NCBI RefSeq assembly: GCF_014352935.1 | Contig: NZ_CP060694.1 | Span: 1,956,389 to 2,020,388, forward strand | DNA: 64,000 bases | Source: Aliarcobacter cryaerophilus | GTDB lineage: Bacteria > Campylobacterota > Campylobacteria > Campylobacterales > Arcobacteraceae | Direction of reading: 5' to 3' | Shown: positions 44,991-53,720 of the stretch, piece after piece | Numbering within the stretch: position 1 is the first letter of the stretch | Layout of the letters: each line of letters opens with the position of its first letter | Made by a program: the position numbers and the translations under genes | Notes under the pieces: model-generated | Seen by the model: the letters and a program-made list of their open reading frames with translations, nothing else | Database searches by the model: none | What the model was told of the DNA's origin: nothing

Positions 44991-46139
44991 CTAATCTTGA
45001 TTATCATTTATCCAAGATGTAATTCCACCTTTTAAACTATAAAGTTCTCCTTTATAACCAGCTTTTTTTAATTTTGAAATAGCCTCTTTACTTTTAAGTC
45101 CTATTGTACAAATCAATACAACTTTTTTTGTTTCATCTATCTCAGATATTCTATTTAACAAATCTTCAAATGGTATATTTTTTGAATTATAAATATTTCT
45201 AGCTTGAAAATCGGCACTAATTCTAACATCAATTAACAAAATTTGCTCTTTGTTATGAATTAACTCTTTTAAATTTTCGCCACTTAACTCTTTAAACTCA
45301 ATCTTTTGTAAACTATCTTTTAATCCACAAAACTCTTCATAATCTATAAGTTCTTTTATAGTTGCATTCTCTCCACAAACTTTACAATTCTCATCTTTTT
45401 TTATTTTATAATCTTTAAAATCCATTTTTAAAGCATTTAAAGTAAGTAATCTTCCCTTTAACGTTTCCCCTATTTCTAAAACTGTTTTTATAGTTTCACT
45501 TGCTTGAATAGTCCCAATAATTCCAGGTAAAACTCCTAAAACTCCAGCTTCTGAGCAAGATGGAACAAGCCCAGCTTTTGGAGGTTCAGGAAAAATACAT
45601 CTATAGCAAGGACTATTTTTATCTGCATTAAAAACTGTTGATTGTCCTTCAAATCTAAAAATTGCTCCATAAACAAAAGGTTTATTTAGAAATACACAAG
45701 CATCATTTATCAAATATCTTGTTTGGAAATTATCTGTTCCATCTACTACGACATCAAAGTTTTTTATAATTTCTAAAGCATTTTTGCTTGTTAATTTATC
45801 ATTATAAGCTATTACATCTATATTTGGATTTATTGAATTTATTCTACTTTTAGCTGAGTTTACTTTTGGATTTCCTATTTCATTTGTTGAGTGAATAATC
45901 TGTCTTTGTAAATTTGATTCATCAACTGTATCAAAATCAATTATTCCAATAGTTCCAATACCAGCTGCACTAAGATATAAAAGAACAGGAGAACCCAAAG
46001 CTCCTGTTCCAACAACTAAAACTTTTGAATTTTTTAATTTTAGCTGTCCCTTTAATCCAACTTCTGGAAGTATTAAATGCCTACTATATCTATTTATCTC
46101 TTCTTGCGAAAGTCTAGTTTGTTTTGAAATCTCTGACAT
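44991..46139 (-). CDS. ThiF/MoeB-type adenylyltransferase with C-terminal rhodanese domain
   Basis: This 382-residue E1-like enzyme activates the C-terminus of a small ubiquitin-like sulfur carrier and then loads it with sulfur. The N-terminal domain has SRHLILPEVG, the nucleotide loop VGTGALGSPVLLYLSAAG, VDGTDNFQTRYLINDAC, and a zinc-binding CKVCGEN. The C-terminal rhodanese domain (about 290-382) carries the catalytic cysteine in LICTIGLKSKEA and ends SLKGGITSWI. The partner is probably the MoaD/ThiS-like gene just upstream; with sbp before it the operon suggests sulfur assimilation rather than molybdopterin synthesis. MoeB and ThiF roles remain possible. Confidence 0.88.
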   Translation of the reverse strand: MSEISKQTRLSQEEINRYSRHLILPEVGLKGQLKLKNSKVLVVGTGALGSPVLLYLSAAGIGTIGIIDFDTVDESNLQRQIIHSTNEIGNPKVNSAKSRINSINPNIDVIAYNDKLTSKNALEIIKNFDVVVDGTDNFQTRYLINDACVFLNKPFVYGAIFRFEGQSTVFNADKNSPCYRCIFPEPPKAGLVPSCSEAGVLGVLPGIIGTIQASETIKTVLEIGETLKGRLLTLNALKMDFKDYKIKKDENCKVCGENATIKELIDYEEFCGLKDSLQKIEFKELSGENLKELIHNKEQILLIDVRISADFQARNIYNSKNIPFEDLLNRISEIDETKKVVLICTIGLKSKEAISKLKKAGYKGELYSLKGGITSWINDNQD

Positions 46140-46211
46140 AATTATCCTTTAAAATTCAACTGCAAGGATAACACAAGAGATATTTATATTATCTTTTATT
46201 TGATATACAAA

Positions 46212-46475
46212 CTATGATGCTTGAAATAAAATTATCTTGTCATCTTCATAAACTTTTGTATCAAAATTATCTAATCTATTTATATTCTTTTCATTTAAAT
46301 ATATATTTACATAATTTTTTAACTTTCCATCATTTGTATATATATGACTTTCTAAATCTTTATGCTCTTTTAGTAAATTTCCTACAATATCTTTGATACT
46401 TTCACCTTGTAAAGCAATTTCAAATCTACCATTTGTATATGTTTTTAAATCTCTAGTTATATAAACTTTTGCCAT
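46212..46475 (-). CDS. Ubiquitin-fold sulfur carrier-like protein (MoaD/ThiS family) without terminal Gly-Gly
   Basis: This 87-residue protein has the MoaD/ThiS pattern: an opening beta-hairpin, SIKDIVGNLLKEHKDLES helix, then NIYLNEKNINRLDNFDTKV and a final EDDKIILFQAS. The family normally ends in Gly-Gly, which is adenylated and thiocarboxylated; here the frame stops at QAS and no GG is present in the frame after the stop. The neighbours (sbp before, ThiF-rhodanese after) are just what a sulfur-carrier would have. Wolinella uses such a carrier (HcyS) for homocysteine synthesis, in which the terminus needs processing; this may be a related but divergent protein. Confidence 0.75.
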   Translation of the reverse strand: MAKVYITRDLKTYTNGRFEIALQGESIKDIVGNLLKEHKDLESHIYTNDGKLKNYVNIYLNEKNINRLDNFDTKVYEDDKIILFQAS

Positions 46476-46507
46476 TTTATAACTCCTTTTAAGAAATCTG
46501 ATCTAAT

Positions 46508-47581
46508 CTATTTATAGATTAAATCAAATGTTCCGCCATCATTAAAATGTGTTTTTTGTGCATTTTCCCAACTTCCAAATACATCATCTATTTTAAATAG
46601 TTCTAGTTTTGGGAAAATTTCTAATTTTTCTTTAGTAACTAAAGATGGAATACTAGGTCTATAGTAATGTTTTGCAGCTAACTCTTGACCATCTTTTGAA
46701 TATAAATATTTTAAATACTCATTTGAAACATTTAATGTTCCTTTATGCTCAGCATTCTTATTTACAACAGTTACAGGAGGTTCAGCTAATATTGAAACAG
46801 AAGGAACAACTATTTCAAACTGATCACGTCCAAGTTCATTTATTGCCAAAAAGGCTTCATTTTCCCAAGCTAGTAAAACATCCCCAATTTTTCTTTGGAC
46901 AAATGTATTAGTTGCTCCTCTTGCACCTGAATCAAGAACTGGAACATTTTTTAAAAGTTTTGAAACATACTCTTTTGCTTTTTCATCAGCAACTTTATAT
47001 TTTTGTGAGTTAAAATCAATTTTGTCTAAACTTCCTAACTCTTGTTTTAGTCCATAAGCATAAGCAGCAAGATAGTTCCATCTTGCACCTCCTGAAGTCT
47101 TTGGATTTGGAGTAATAACTTCAACACCATCTTTTATTAAATCATTCCAATCTTTAATTCCTTTTGGATTTCCTTTTCTAACTAAAAATACAATAGTTGA
47201 AGTATAAGGAGAAGAGTTATACTCTAATTTTTTTTGCCAATCATTTGGAAATAAATTTGCTTTTTGGCTAATCGCATCTATATCATAAGCCAATGCTAAA
47301 GTTACAACATCAGCTTTTAATCCATCAATTACTGCTCGTGCTTGTTTACCTGAACCTCCATGTGACTGTTTTATCGTCACTTTTTGTCCACTTTTTTCTT
47401 GCCAATATTTTGCAAAATTCTTATTATAATCTTCGTAAAACTCTCTTGTTGGGTCATACGATACATTTAAAATCTCAATAGATTTTTTATCTGCTTCTGC
47501 TTTGTAATCATAATCTTTTGCAAAGCTTAATGTTGATATTAGCAATGATGCTAACGCTATGTTTTTTATATTTTTTATCAT
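46508..47581 (-). CDS. sbp: Sulfate/thiosulfate-binding periplasmic protein
   Basis: This 357-residue periplasmic binding protein captures sulfate or thiosulfate for the CysTWA importer. After a signal peptide (about 1-21, ending SFAKD) come the family landmarks [36 protein letters not shown], and [18 protein letters not shown], then a C-terminal region with RPSIPSLVT. It is the first gene of an operon with the MoaD-like and ThiF-rhodanese genes. Its promoter carries operators nearly identical to those of cysT and rrf2, so the importer is split in two units controlled together. Confidence 0.94.
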   Translation of the reverse strand: MIKNIKNIALASLLISTLSFAKDYDYKAEADKKSIEILNVSYDPTREFYEDYNKNFAKYWQEKSGQKVTIKQSHGGSGKQARAVIDGLKADVVTLALAYDIDAISQKANLFPNDWQKKLEYNSSPYTSTIVFLVRKGNPKGIKDWNDLIKDGVEVITPNPKTSGGARWNYLAAYAYGLKQELGSLDKIDFNSQKYKVADEKAKEYVSKLLKNVPVLDSGARGATNTFVQRKIGDVLLAWENEAFLAINELGRDQFEIVVPSVSILAEPPVTVVNKNAEHKGTLNVSNEYLKYLYSKDGQELAAKHYYRPSIPSLVTKEKLEIFPKLELFKIDDVFGSWENAQKTHFNDGGTFDLIYK

Positions 47582-47718
47582 TTTATCTCTCTTTTAAATT
47601 TAATACACACTAAATGTATGATAATTAAAGATTTTAAAAAAATCTCACCTATTTTCTTTTTTCTGATTTATATATTATTTTACACATGTCGCACATCATT
47701 TTTTATCCTTTCAATAAA

Positions 47719-47752
47719 GGTGAATTTTATCTATCACCTACTAAACTGGTGA
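47719..47752. promoter_or_regulatory. Tandem Rrf2-type operators upstream of sbp
   Basis: GGTGA (47719-47723), N10, TCACC (47734-47738), N9, GGTGA (47748-47752). The outer pair lies next to the -10 box (47754-47759). The arrangement parallels the tandem sites before cysT. Confidence 0.75.
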
Positions 47753-47753
47753 A

Positions 47754-47781
47754 ATTATAATGATAAAAAAATATTTGTCAA
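47754..47781 (-). promoter_or_regulatory. sbp promoter
   Basis: On the minus strand TTGACA (47781-47776) and TATAAT (47759-47754) are spaced 16 bases. The start site would fall inside the operator, giving a leader of about 165 bases before sbp. Confidence 0.85.
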
Positions 47782-47820
47782 GAGATTTTTAAAATATTTT
47801 TATAATTTTATTAACAATAG

Positions 47821-47890
47821 CTATAAAATCGCTATTTTATAGAATCTAATTTTATAAAAGTAGATTAAAATTTAAAAAATTTTAATCTAC
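47821..47890 (-). terminator. Terminator hairpins after the Rrf2 regulator gene
   Basis: Two hairpins lie between the Rrf2 gene end (47921) and the sbp promoter. A perfect 14-bp stem with a 3-base loop spans 47860-47890, and a 9-bp stem (CTATAAAAT/ATTTTATAG) spans 47821-47842. On the minus strand the first is followed by TTTTAT. They stop transcription of the regulator before the sbp unit. The rest of the 339-base gap holds only the sbp promoter and operators. Confidence 0.75.
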
Positions 47891-47920
47891 AAAAAAGAAA
47901 AATATTAAAAAATCTATTTT

Positions 47921-48379
47921 TTAAATACCCAAACCACCAACAAACTCTTCTTTTAAAACATCTTCTTTTGTAACAGGAGTTTGACCTAAACAAGAGGCAA
48001 TAGTAGTTTTATCTAAAATTTGTGCTGTTAAATTTCTAATATTTAAAAAAACTCTTCTAAAATAACATTTCGCTTCTTGGCTACATGGCTCATAGCTAGA
48101 GACTGAAACACAAGAAATCATAGCAATCATACCTTCAAAATATCGTATAACCTCACCCATAGTTATCTCATCTGAATTTTTTGCCAAAACATAACCGCCA
48201 TATCTTCCTGGAATACTCTTTACCCATCCAGCTTTGTTCATTTCAAGCATAATATTTTCTAAAAATCTTCTTGGAACATCAATCTGCTCTGATAATTCTC
48301 GAATAGAGATTAAACTATCAGCTTCTGCTATTGCGAATAATGCTCTTAATGCATAATCTGTTTTTTTTGATACTTTCAT
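47921..48379 (-). CDS. Rrf2-family transcriptional regulator, probable controller of sulfate import
   Basis: This 152-residue winged-helix regulator opens KVSKKTDYALRALFAIAE and has the recognition region SIRELSEQIDVPRRFLENIM, typical of the IscR/NsrR/CymR family. Three cysteines in SCVSVSSYEPC and SQEAKCYF (C-x8-C-x5-C) are placed like the Fe-S ligands of IscR and NsrR, so it may bind an Fe-S cluster. I use the ATG at 48379; a GTG nine bases upstream lies in the operator. Its own promoter and those of sbp and cysT share an operator, so it probably autoregulates and controls sulfate uptake in response to cysteine or Fe-S status. Confidence 0.9.
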   Translation of the reverse strand: MKVSKKTDYALRALFAIAEADSLISIRELSEQIDVPRRFLENIMLEMNKAGWVKSIPGRYGGYVLAKNSDEITMGEVIRYFEGMIAMISCVSVSSYEPCSQEAKCYFRRVFLNIRNLTAQILDKTTIASCLGQTPVTKEDVLKEEFVGGLGI

Positions 48380-48383
48380 ATTT

Positions 48384-48432
48384 ATCACCTACCTAATTGA
48401 TAAATTATATTTTATTTTTATTTGTGTGTCAA
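48384..48432 (-). promoter_or_regulatory. Promoter and operator of the Rrf2 regulator gene
   Basis: On the minus strand TTGACA (48432-48427), 17 bases, TATAAT (48409-48404). Directly downstream, on the plus strand, TATCACC at 48384-48390 and GATAA just before the -10 box have the spacing of the cysT and sbp operators. The leader would be about 17 bases, with the operator reaching the ribosome site. Confidence 0.8.
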
Positions 48433-48435
48433 GAT

Positions 48436-48469
48436 ATAAAAAAAGGAGAGAAGAAAATCTTCTCTCCTT
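48436..48469 (-). terminator. Rho-independent hairpin between typA and the Rrf2 promoter
   Basis: A 12-bp perfect stem (48443-48454 with 48458-48469) is followed, on the minus strand, by a run of seven T. It ends typA transcription immediately before the -35 box of the regulator promoter. Confidence 0.9.
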
Positions 48470-48491
48470 ATAAAATCTAGAATTAAGCTTT

Positions 48492-50306
48492 TTATGAGTT
48501 TTTCTCTTTTTTTGCTGTTCGTTTTCTAACAGTTGGGTCAAGCTCTCTTTTTCTTACACGAATAGAAATAGGAGTAACTTCAACAGCTTCATCTTCTTCA
48601 ATCCACTCTAAAGCATTTTCTAAAGACATAGTTCTTGGCGGTATAAGTTTAATAGCTTCATCAGCTCCTGAAGATCTTACATTTGATTGTTGTTTTCCTT
48701 TAATAGGATTTACATCTAAATCATTATCTTTAGCATGTTGTCCAACAACCATCCCAATATATACTTTATCTTGAGGTTTTATAAACATAACACCTCTATC
48801 TTGTAAGTTAAAAATTGAGTAAGCTAACGCTTCTCCATTTTCCATAGAAACAAGTGCTCCATATTTTCTACTTTCAACTGTTCCACTATGTGGTCTAAAC
48901 TCTAAGAAAGAGTGATTCATAACACCCTCTCCTCTAGTTTCAGTTAAAAATTCTGTTCTAATACCGATTAACCCACGTGCTGGAATCTCAAACTCCAATC
49001 TAGTAGAACCCTCTCCCATTGGAACCATATTTGTCATAACAGCTTTTCTTTTTCCAAGTTTTTCAATAATAGCACCACTGAACTCATCTGGAGTATCAAT
49101 TACTAAATGCTCAAATGGCTCCATTTTAATCCCATTTTCTTCTCTAATAATAACTTCAGGTCTTCCAATACAGAACTCAAAACCTTCTCTTCTCATATTC
49201 TCAGCTAAAATAGTAATTTGAAGTTCACCTCTTCCATTTACCTTAAATTTACCTTCACCAATTTGCTCATAACTCATAGCAATATTTGTGTTCATTTCAG
49301 CTTTTAATCTCTCATCAATTTTATTTGAAGTTACAAATTTACCTTCAGTTCCAGCAAGTGGAGAGTCATTTACAGAAAAAGTTACACTTAAAGTTGGTTC
49401 TTCAATATGCATAGGGTCAAGTGGCATTGGATTATTTGGATCACATAAAGAATCCCCAACATCAATAGTTTCAAACCCAGCAACTGCAACAATATCTCCA
49501 GAACCAGCAGTTTTGATATCAAATCTATCCATTCCTTTAAACCCGATAAGCTTAGATACTCTTCCTTTTATTTTTTCTCCATCAGCCTTACACAACATTA
49601 CTGTTTCACCGTGGCTTATTGTTCCATTAAAAATTCTAGCTATTCCTATTTTTCCAATAAAGTTATCATAATCTAGTGTAAATACTTGAAGTTGAAGACC
49701 ATTTTCATCCGCTCCTAAAGGTTTTGGAACTTCTTTTAAAATTGTGTCATATAGTGGTTTAAAATCCATATTCCCATCATTTGCATCATATCTTGCAACA
49801 CCATCTCTTGCAGCTGCATAAATAACTGGGAACTCTAACTGCTCTTCTGTTGCATCCATTTGCGCAAATAAATCAAAAACTTCATCAACAACTCTATCTG
49901 GTTCAGCTGCTGGTTTATCAATTTTGTTTACAACAACGATTGGTCTATGACCTAGTTGAAGTGCTTTTTTAACAACGAATTTTGTTTGTGGCATAACACC
50001 CTCTTGTGCATCTACAAGAAGTAAAACAGAATCAACCATTTTTAAAACCCTCTCAACTTCTCCACCAAAATCGGCGTGTCCTGGAGTATCAATAATGTTA
50101 ATTCTTACACCTTCATAATCAATAGCTGTATTTTTTGAAAGAATTGTAATTCCTCTCTCTTTCTCGATAGCATTACTATCCATAACTCTTTCATCTACAT
50201 TTTGGTGAGCTGAAAATGTACCACTTTGTTTTAATAGTTGATCTACTAGCGTAGTTTTACCGTGGTCAACGTGTGCAATAACTGCAATATTTCTAATGTC
50301 TCTCAT
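48492..50306 (-). CDS. typA: Ribosome-associated GTPase TypA/BipA
   Basis: This is a 604-residue translational GTPase of the elongation factor family. G motifs are [15 protein letters not shown] (about 11-25), the G2 loop [18 protein letters not shown], and NKIDKP. It is followed by the EF-G-like domain II and C-terminal domains ending in a basic tail. TypA acts in ribosome assembly and stress or cold growth. ATG is preceded by AAGAAGT. It is divergent from the fdhT-like gene over a 254-base region with structured repeats. Confidence 0.97.
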   Translation of the reverse strand: MRDIRNIAVIAHVDHGKTTLVDQLLKQSGTFSAHQNVDERVMDSNAIEKERGITILSKNTAIDYEGVRINIIDTPGHADFGGEVERVLKMVDSVLLLVDAQEGVMPQTKFVVKKALQLGHRPIVVVNKIDKPAAEPDRVVDEVFDLFAQMDATEEQLEFPVIYAAARDGVARYDANDGNMDFKPLYDTILKEVPKPLGADENGLQLQVFTLDYDNFIGKIGIARIFNGTISHGETVMLCKADGEKIKGRVSKLIGFKGMDRFDIKTAGSGDIVAVAGFETIDVGDSLCDPNNPMPLDPMHIEEPTLSVTFSVNDSPLAGTEGKFVTSNKIDERLKAEMNTNIAMSYEQIGEGKFKVNGRGELQITILAENMRREGFEFCIGRPEVIIREENGIKMEPFEHLVIDTPDEFSGAIIEKLGKRKAVMTNMVPMGEGSTRLEFEIPARGLIGIRTEFLTETRGEGVMNHSFLEFRPHSGTVESRKYGALVSMENGEALAYSIFNLQDRGVMFIKPQDKVYIGMVVGQHAKDNDLDVNPIKGKQQSNVRSSGADEAIKLIPPRTMSLENALEWIEEDEAVEVTPISIRVRKRELDPTVRKRTAKKEKNS

Positions 50307-50457
50307 ACTTCTTCTTTTTTTGTAAAATTTTCGCGGATTGTAGCTAAAAAAAACTTAAAAGCTTATAATAGCTTAAAATATGGTTAAGCAAAGAATAAAT
50401 ATTGAGTAAAAGTTTTTTTACCTTTTTATATTAAATTAATATTATTTTGTTAACATT

Positions 50458-50486
50458 CGCAAATTTTATAGGTTTGCGGTGCAAAC
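50458..50486. repeat. Overlapping inverted repeats in the fdhT leader region
   Basis: CGCAAA (50458-50463) can pair with TTTGCG (50473-50478), while GTTTGC (50472-50477) can pair with GCAAAC (50481-50486). The two hairpins exclude each other. They are followed by CAGACAACTTGAAACTC and a T-rich stretch, some 70 bases before fdhT. The rest of the 254-base gap between typA and fdhT is AT-rich with no ORF. Confidence 0.5.
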
Positions 50487-50560
50487 AGACAACTTGAAAC
50501 TCTTTTTTTACTTACTCAAGAATGTCAATCAAATATATTTTTTATTGTTAAAGGACTTTT

Positions 50561-51754
50561 ATGGAGTTTTTACTAAATTTTAGAAAAACCCTTTCAAGAT
50601 TTTGGTCACCAATTCCAGCAGTTATTGCACTTGGAGTTTTGAGTGCTTACTATTTTGGAATAACAGGAACTTACTGGGCTGTTACAGGTGAATTTACTAG
50701 ATGGGGTGGTCACTTTTTACAACTATTTGGAGTTGATGTTTCAACTTGGGGATATTATAAACTTATGAGTATTCAGGGTAATATCTTTACAAGAGTTGAT
50801 GGTGTTATGATTATTGGTATGTTTGCTGGATGTATAGCAGCTGCTTTTTGGGGAAATAATGTAAAGTTTAGATTACCTCTAAACAATATTAGAATTTATC
50901 AAGCCCTAATTGGTGGAATTATTGCGGGATTTGGAGCAAGACTTGGAATGGGTTGTAATTTAGCTAGTTTTTTTACAGGAATTCCTCAATTTAGTTTTCA
51001 CGCTTGGGTATTTACAGCATTTATGATGGTTGGAGTTTACTTTGGAGTAAAAGTTGCTCTTAGTCCTTTTTTTCAATCAAAAATAAAGATGCAAAAAGTA
51101 TCTTGTGCAAAACCACTTGAACACAATGAAGAAAAAGTTAAAAAATTCTTTACTCTTGGAACATTTGCATTTATTGCAATTATGCTTTGGGCTTTATATT
51201 TAATTTTTGTTGCAAATAGTGTTAAACTTGGAATGGCAATGCTTTTTGGTGCTGCTTTTGGACTTATTATTGCAAAAGCACAAATCTGTTTTACATCTGC
51301 ATTTAGAGATATTTTTACAACAGGAAGAAGTGAGTTAGCTATTGCAATTATTATTGGTATGGCTGTTGCAACTTTGGGTGTATTTACATATTTAAATATG
51401 GGTGCTGCTCCAAAGATTTTTTGGACAGGACCAAATGTTGTTATTGGTGGATTACTTTTTGGATTTGGAATTGTAATTGCAGGTGGTTGTGAGTGTGGTT
51501 GGATGTATAGAGCTGTTGAAGGACAAGTTCATTTTTGGATTGTTGGAGTTGGAAATATTATTGGTGCAACTTTACTTGCATTTGTTTGGGATGATATATC
51601 TGAACCTTTAGCAACTTCTTGGCCAAAAATAAATCTGCTTGAAAGTTTTGGACAATATGGTGGACTTGTAGCGAACTATGGATTACTATTCCTATTTTTT
51701 ATAGTAATTTTAATTTTAGAGAAAAAATATTTAAAAAAATCAAGAAATAGATAA
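50561..51754 (+). CDS. fdhT: YedE/YeeE-family membrane protein (FdhT-like)
   Basis: This 397-residue membrane protein has about ten hydrophobic segments and the YeeE/YedE family signatures: GARLGMGCNLASFFTG and, in the second half, FGIVIAGGCECGWMYR, both with conserved Gly-Cys. Family members import thiosulfate (TsuA) or are linked to selenium metabolism. In Campylobacter jejuni the homologous FdhT works with a TusA-like FdhU to permit selenium-dependent formate dehydrogenase. The TusA-like gene follows immediately here, so the FdhT/FdhU role is favoured. GTTAAAGGACTTTT precedes the ATG. Confidence 0.88.
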   Translation: MEFLLNFRKTLSRFWSPIPAVIALGVLSAYYFGITGTYWAVTGEFTRWGGHFLQLFGVDVSTWGYYKLMSIQGNIFTRVDGVMIIGMFAGCIAAAFWGNNVKFRLPLNNIRIYQALIGGIIAGFGARLGMGCNLASFFTGIPQFSFHAWVFTAFMMVGVYFGVKVALSPFFQSKIKMQKVSCAKPLEHNEEKVKKFFTLGTFAFIAIMLWALYLIFVANSVKLGMAMLFGAAFGLIIAKAQICFTSAFRDIFTTGRSELAIAIIIGMAVATLGVFTYLNMGAAPKIFWTGPNVVIGGLLFGFGIVIAGGCECGWMYRAVEGQVHFWIVGVGNIIGATLLAFVWDDISEPLATSWPKINLLESFGQYGGLVANYGLLFLFFIVILILEKKYLKKSRNR

Positions 51755-51764
51755 GGAAAAACTT

Positions 51765-52004
51765 ATGGAAAACAAAGAGATAATTCCAGATTATAGAATA
51801 GATATGCAAGGTGAACCTTGTCCATATCCAGCAATCAATACTCTTGAAGCAATGAAAGAGTTAAATGATGGTGAGATTTTAGAGATAATTAGTGATTGTC
51901 CACAAAGTATAAACAATATTCCAGTTGATGCAAAAAATCATGGATATAAAGTTTTATTAATAGATAGCGATGGACCAACTATTAGATATATAATTCAAAA
52001 ATAA
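51765..52004 (+). CDS. fdhU: TusA-family sulfur/selenium carrier (FdhU/YedF-like)
   Basis: This is a 79-residue TusA-fold protein. The active cysteine is in GEPCPYPAINTLEAM (the CPxP motif) near residue 18, followed by DGEILEIISDCPQSINNIP with a second cysteine. Ten bases separate it from the fdhT-like gene, and it ends at a clear terminator, so the two form a bicistronic unit. In C. jejuni the pair is needed for formate dehydrogenase activity. Whether it handles selenium or sulfur here is not shown by sequence. Confidence 0.88.
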   Translation: MENKEIIPDYRIDMQGEPCPYPAINTLEAMKELNDGEILEIISDCPQSINNIPVDAKNHGYKVLLIDSDGPTIRYIIQK

Positions 52005-52028
52005 AAGTAGCATTTTGCTACTTTTAAA
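52003..52028 (+). terminator. Terminator after fdhU
   Basis: AAAAGTAGCA (52003-52012) and TGCTACTTTT (52016-52025) form a perfect 10-bp stem with a 3-base loop starting at the fdhU stop codon. The T run is short. Confidence 0.8.
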
Positions 52029-52112
52029 TCTTTACACTTTCTTGACATTTTATTATGGATTTATTAATTATTAAAGGCTAGTATTTCATAAATTATCACA
52101 AGGAATTTGTTC

Positions 52113-53720
52113 GTGTTAAGACTTTCTCAAAATAGACTAATAATAATTAGTTCTATATTTTTAACTCTATTTTATAATTATAAATTTTTTAAAGATCTTA
52201 TTCTTACATATGGTTTTGTAGCTTCAAATATTCTGTTTTTTTCATCAATAACTATTATTTTAACACTTTTAATTACAGTTTTATTAACTATTTTTAGCTC
52301 AAAATATACAACAAAACCTATTCTAATAACAATTTTTATAAGTTCTGCATTTACAGCATATTTTATGGATAGTTATAGTGTTGTTATTGATTCAGAGATG
52401 ATTAGAAATAGTTTACAAACAAGTTTTAAAGAGTCTGTTGATTTATTTAGTTTTAGATTAGTTCTTTATGTTGTTTTTTTGGCAATTATTCCCTCTTATA
52501 TTGTATATAAAACTAAAATAAATTATAAATCATTAAAAGATGAAATAGTTTCAAAATTAAAAACTATAACATTATCTTTAGTTATTATCTTTATAATAAT
52601 TTTTAGTTTTTCTAAATTCTACACATCATTTTTTAGAGAGCATAAACCTCTAAGATACAATATAAATCCGATTTATTGGATATATAGTATTGGAAATTAT
52701 GTTCATAAAACTTTAGATACAGCACCAAGCGAAATTAAAGATATTGGTTTAGATTCAAAAGTAGTTGAAGATGAAGATGAACCTAAAGAGTTGATTATTT
52801 TAGTTATTGGAGAGACTGCAAGAGCAGATAGATTTTCATTAAATGGTTACTCTAAAGAGACAAACCCTTTATTAAAAAAAGAAGACCTTGTAAGTTTCAC
52901 AAACATGTCTTCATGTGGAACTTCAACAGCACATTCAGTTCCTTGTATGTTCTCTATTTTTCCAAAAGATGATTACAGTTATAAAAAAGGTGCTTCTACA
53001 AAAAATGTTTTAGATGTTTTAAATAATACTCAAGATGTTGCAATTTTATGGAGAGATAATAACTCTGATTCAAAAGGAGTAGCACTTAGAGTTGATTATG
53101 AAGATTTTCAAACTCCTAAAACAAATAGTATTTGCGATGAAGAGTGTAGAGATGAAGGAATGTTGGTTGGTCTTGAAGATTATATAGAAAAAAACAGAGG
53201 TAGAGATATATTAATAGTTCTTCACCAAATGGGAAATCACGGTCCTGCATATTATAAAAGATATCCAAAAGAGTTTGAAAAATTTACACCTGTATGTAAA
53301 ACAAACCAGCTAGAAAATTGTACACAAGAAGAGATAAGTAATGCATATGATAATGCAATTTTATATACTGATTATTTCTTATCAAAAGCTATAAATTTCT
53401 TAAAAAAATATTCAAAAACTCATGAGGCGGGATTATTATATCTATCTGATCATGGAGAAAGTCTTGGAGAAAATGGAATATATCTTCATGGTATGCCTTA
53501 TGCAATAGCTCCAAAAGAGCAAACAAGAGTTGCATCTCTTATTTGGTTAGATGATGGAAAAATGGCTCATGAATACAATAAAAGTCAAATCAAAGAAAAT
53601 AGAGATAAAGAGTACTCTCATGATAACTTATTTAGTACTATTTTGGGACTTTTTGAAGTAAAAACAGAAGTATATAAAAAAGAGTTAGATATATTAAATG
53701 AAGCTAGAAAAGAAGACTAA
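52113..53720 (+). CDS. eptA: Phosphoethanolamine transferase, EptA family
   Basis: This 535-residue inner-membrane enzyme transfers phosphoethanolamine from phosphatidylethanolamine to lipid A (or other periplasmic targets) and can raise polymyxin resistance. Five N-terminal helices (to about residue 180) precede a periplasmic sulfatase-like domain. Landmarks are VIGETARADRFSLNGY, the catalytic Thr in SCGTSTAHSVPCMFS, HQMGNHGP, and YLSDHGESLGENGIYLHGMP. I use the GTG at 52113 (AAGGAATTTGTTC in front) rather than the TTG six bases earlier. A promoter-like TTGACA lies at 52042-52047. It heads an operon with a PAP2 phosphatase and dgkA. Confidence 0.92.
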   Translation: MLRLSQNRLIIISSIFLTLFYNYKFFKDLILTYGFVASNILFFSSITIILTLLITVLLTIFSSKYTTKPILITIFISSAFTAYFMDSYSVVIDSEMIRNSLQTSFKESVDLFSFRLVLYVVFLAIIPSYIVYKTKINYKSLKDEIVSKLKTITLSLVIIFIIIFSFSKFYTSFFREHKPLRYNINPIYWIYSIGNYVHKTLDTAPSEIKDIGLDSKVVEDEDEPKELIILVIGETARADRFSLNGYSKETNPLLKKEDLVSFTNMSSCGTSTAHSVPCMFSIFPKDDYSYKKGASTKNVLDVLNNTQDVAILWRDNNSDSKGVALRVDYEDFQTPKTNSICDEECRDEGMLVGLEDYIEKNRGRDILIVLHQMGNHGPAYYKRYPKEFEKFTPVCKTNQLENCTQEEISNAYDNAILYTDYFLSKAINFLKKYSKTHEAGLLYLSDHGESLGENGIYLHGMPYAIAPKEQTRVASLIWLDDGKMAHEYNKSQIKENRDKEYSHDNLFSTILGLFEVKTEVYKKELDILNEARKED

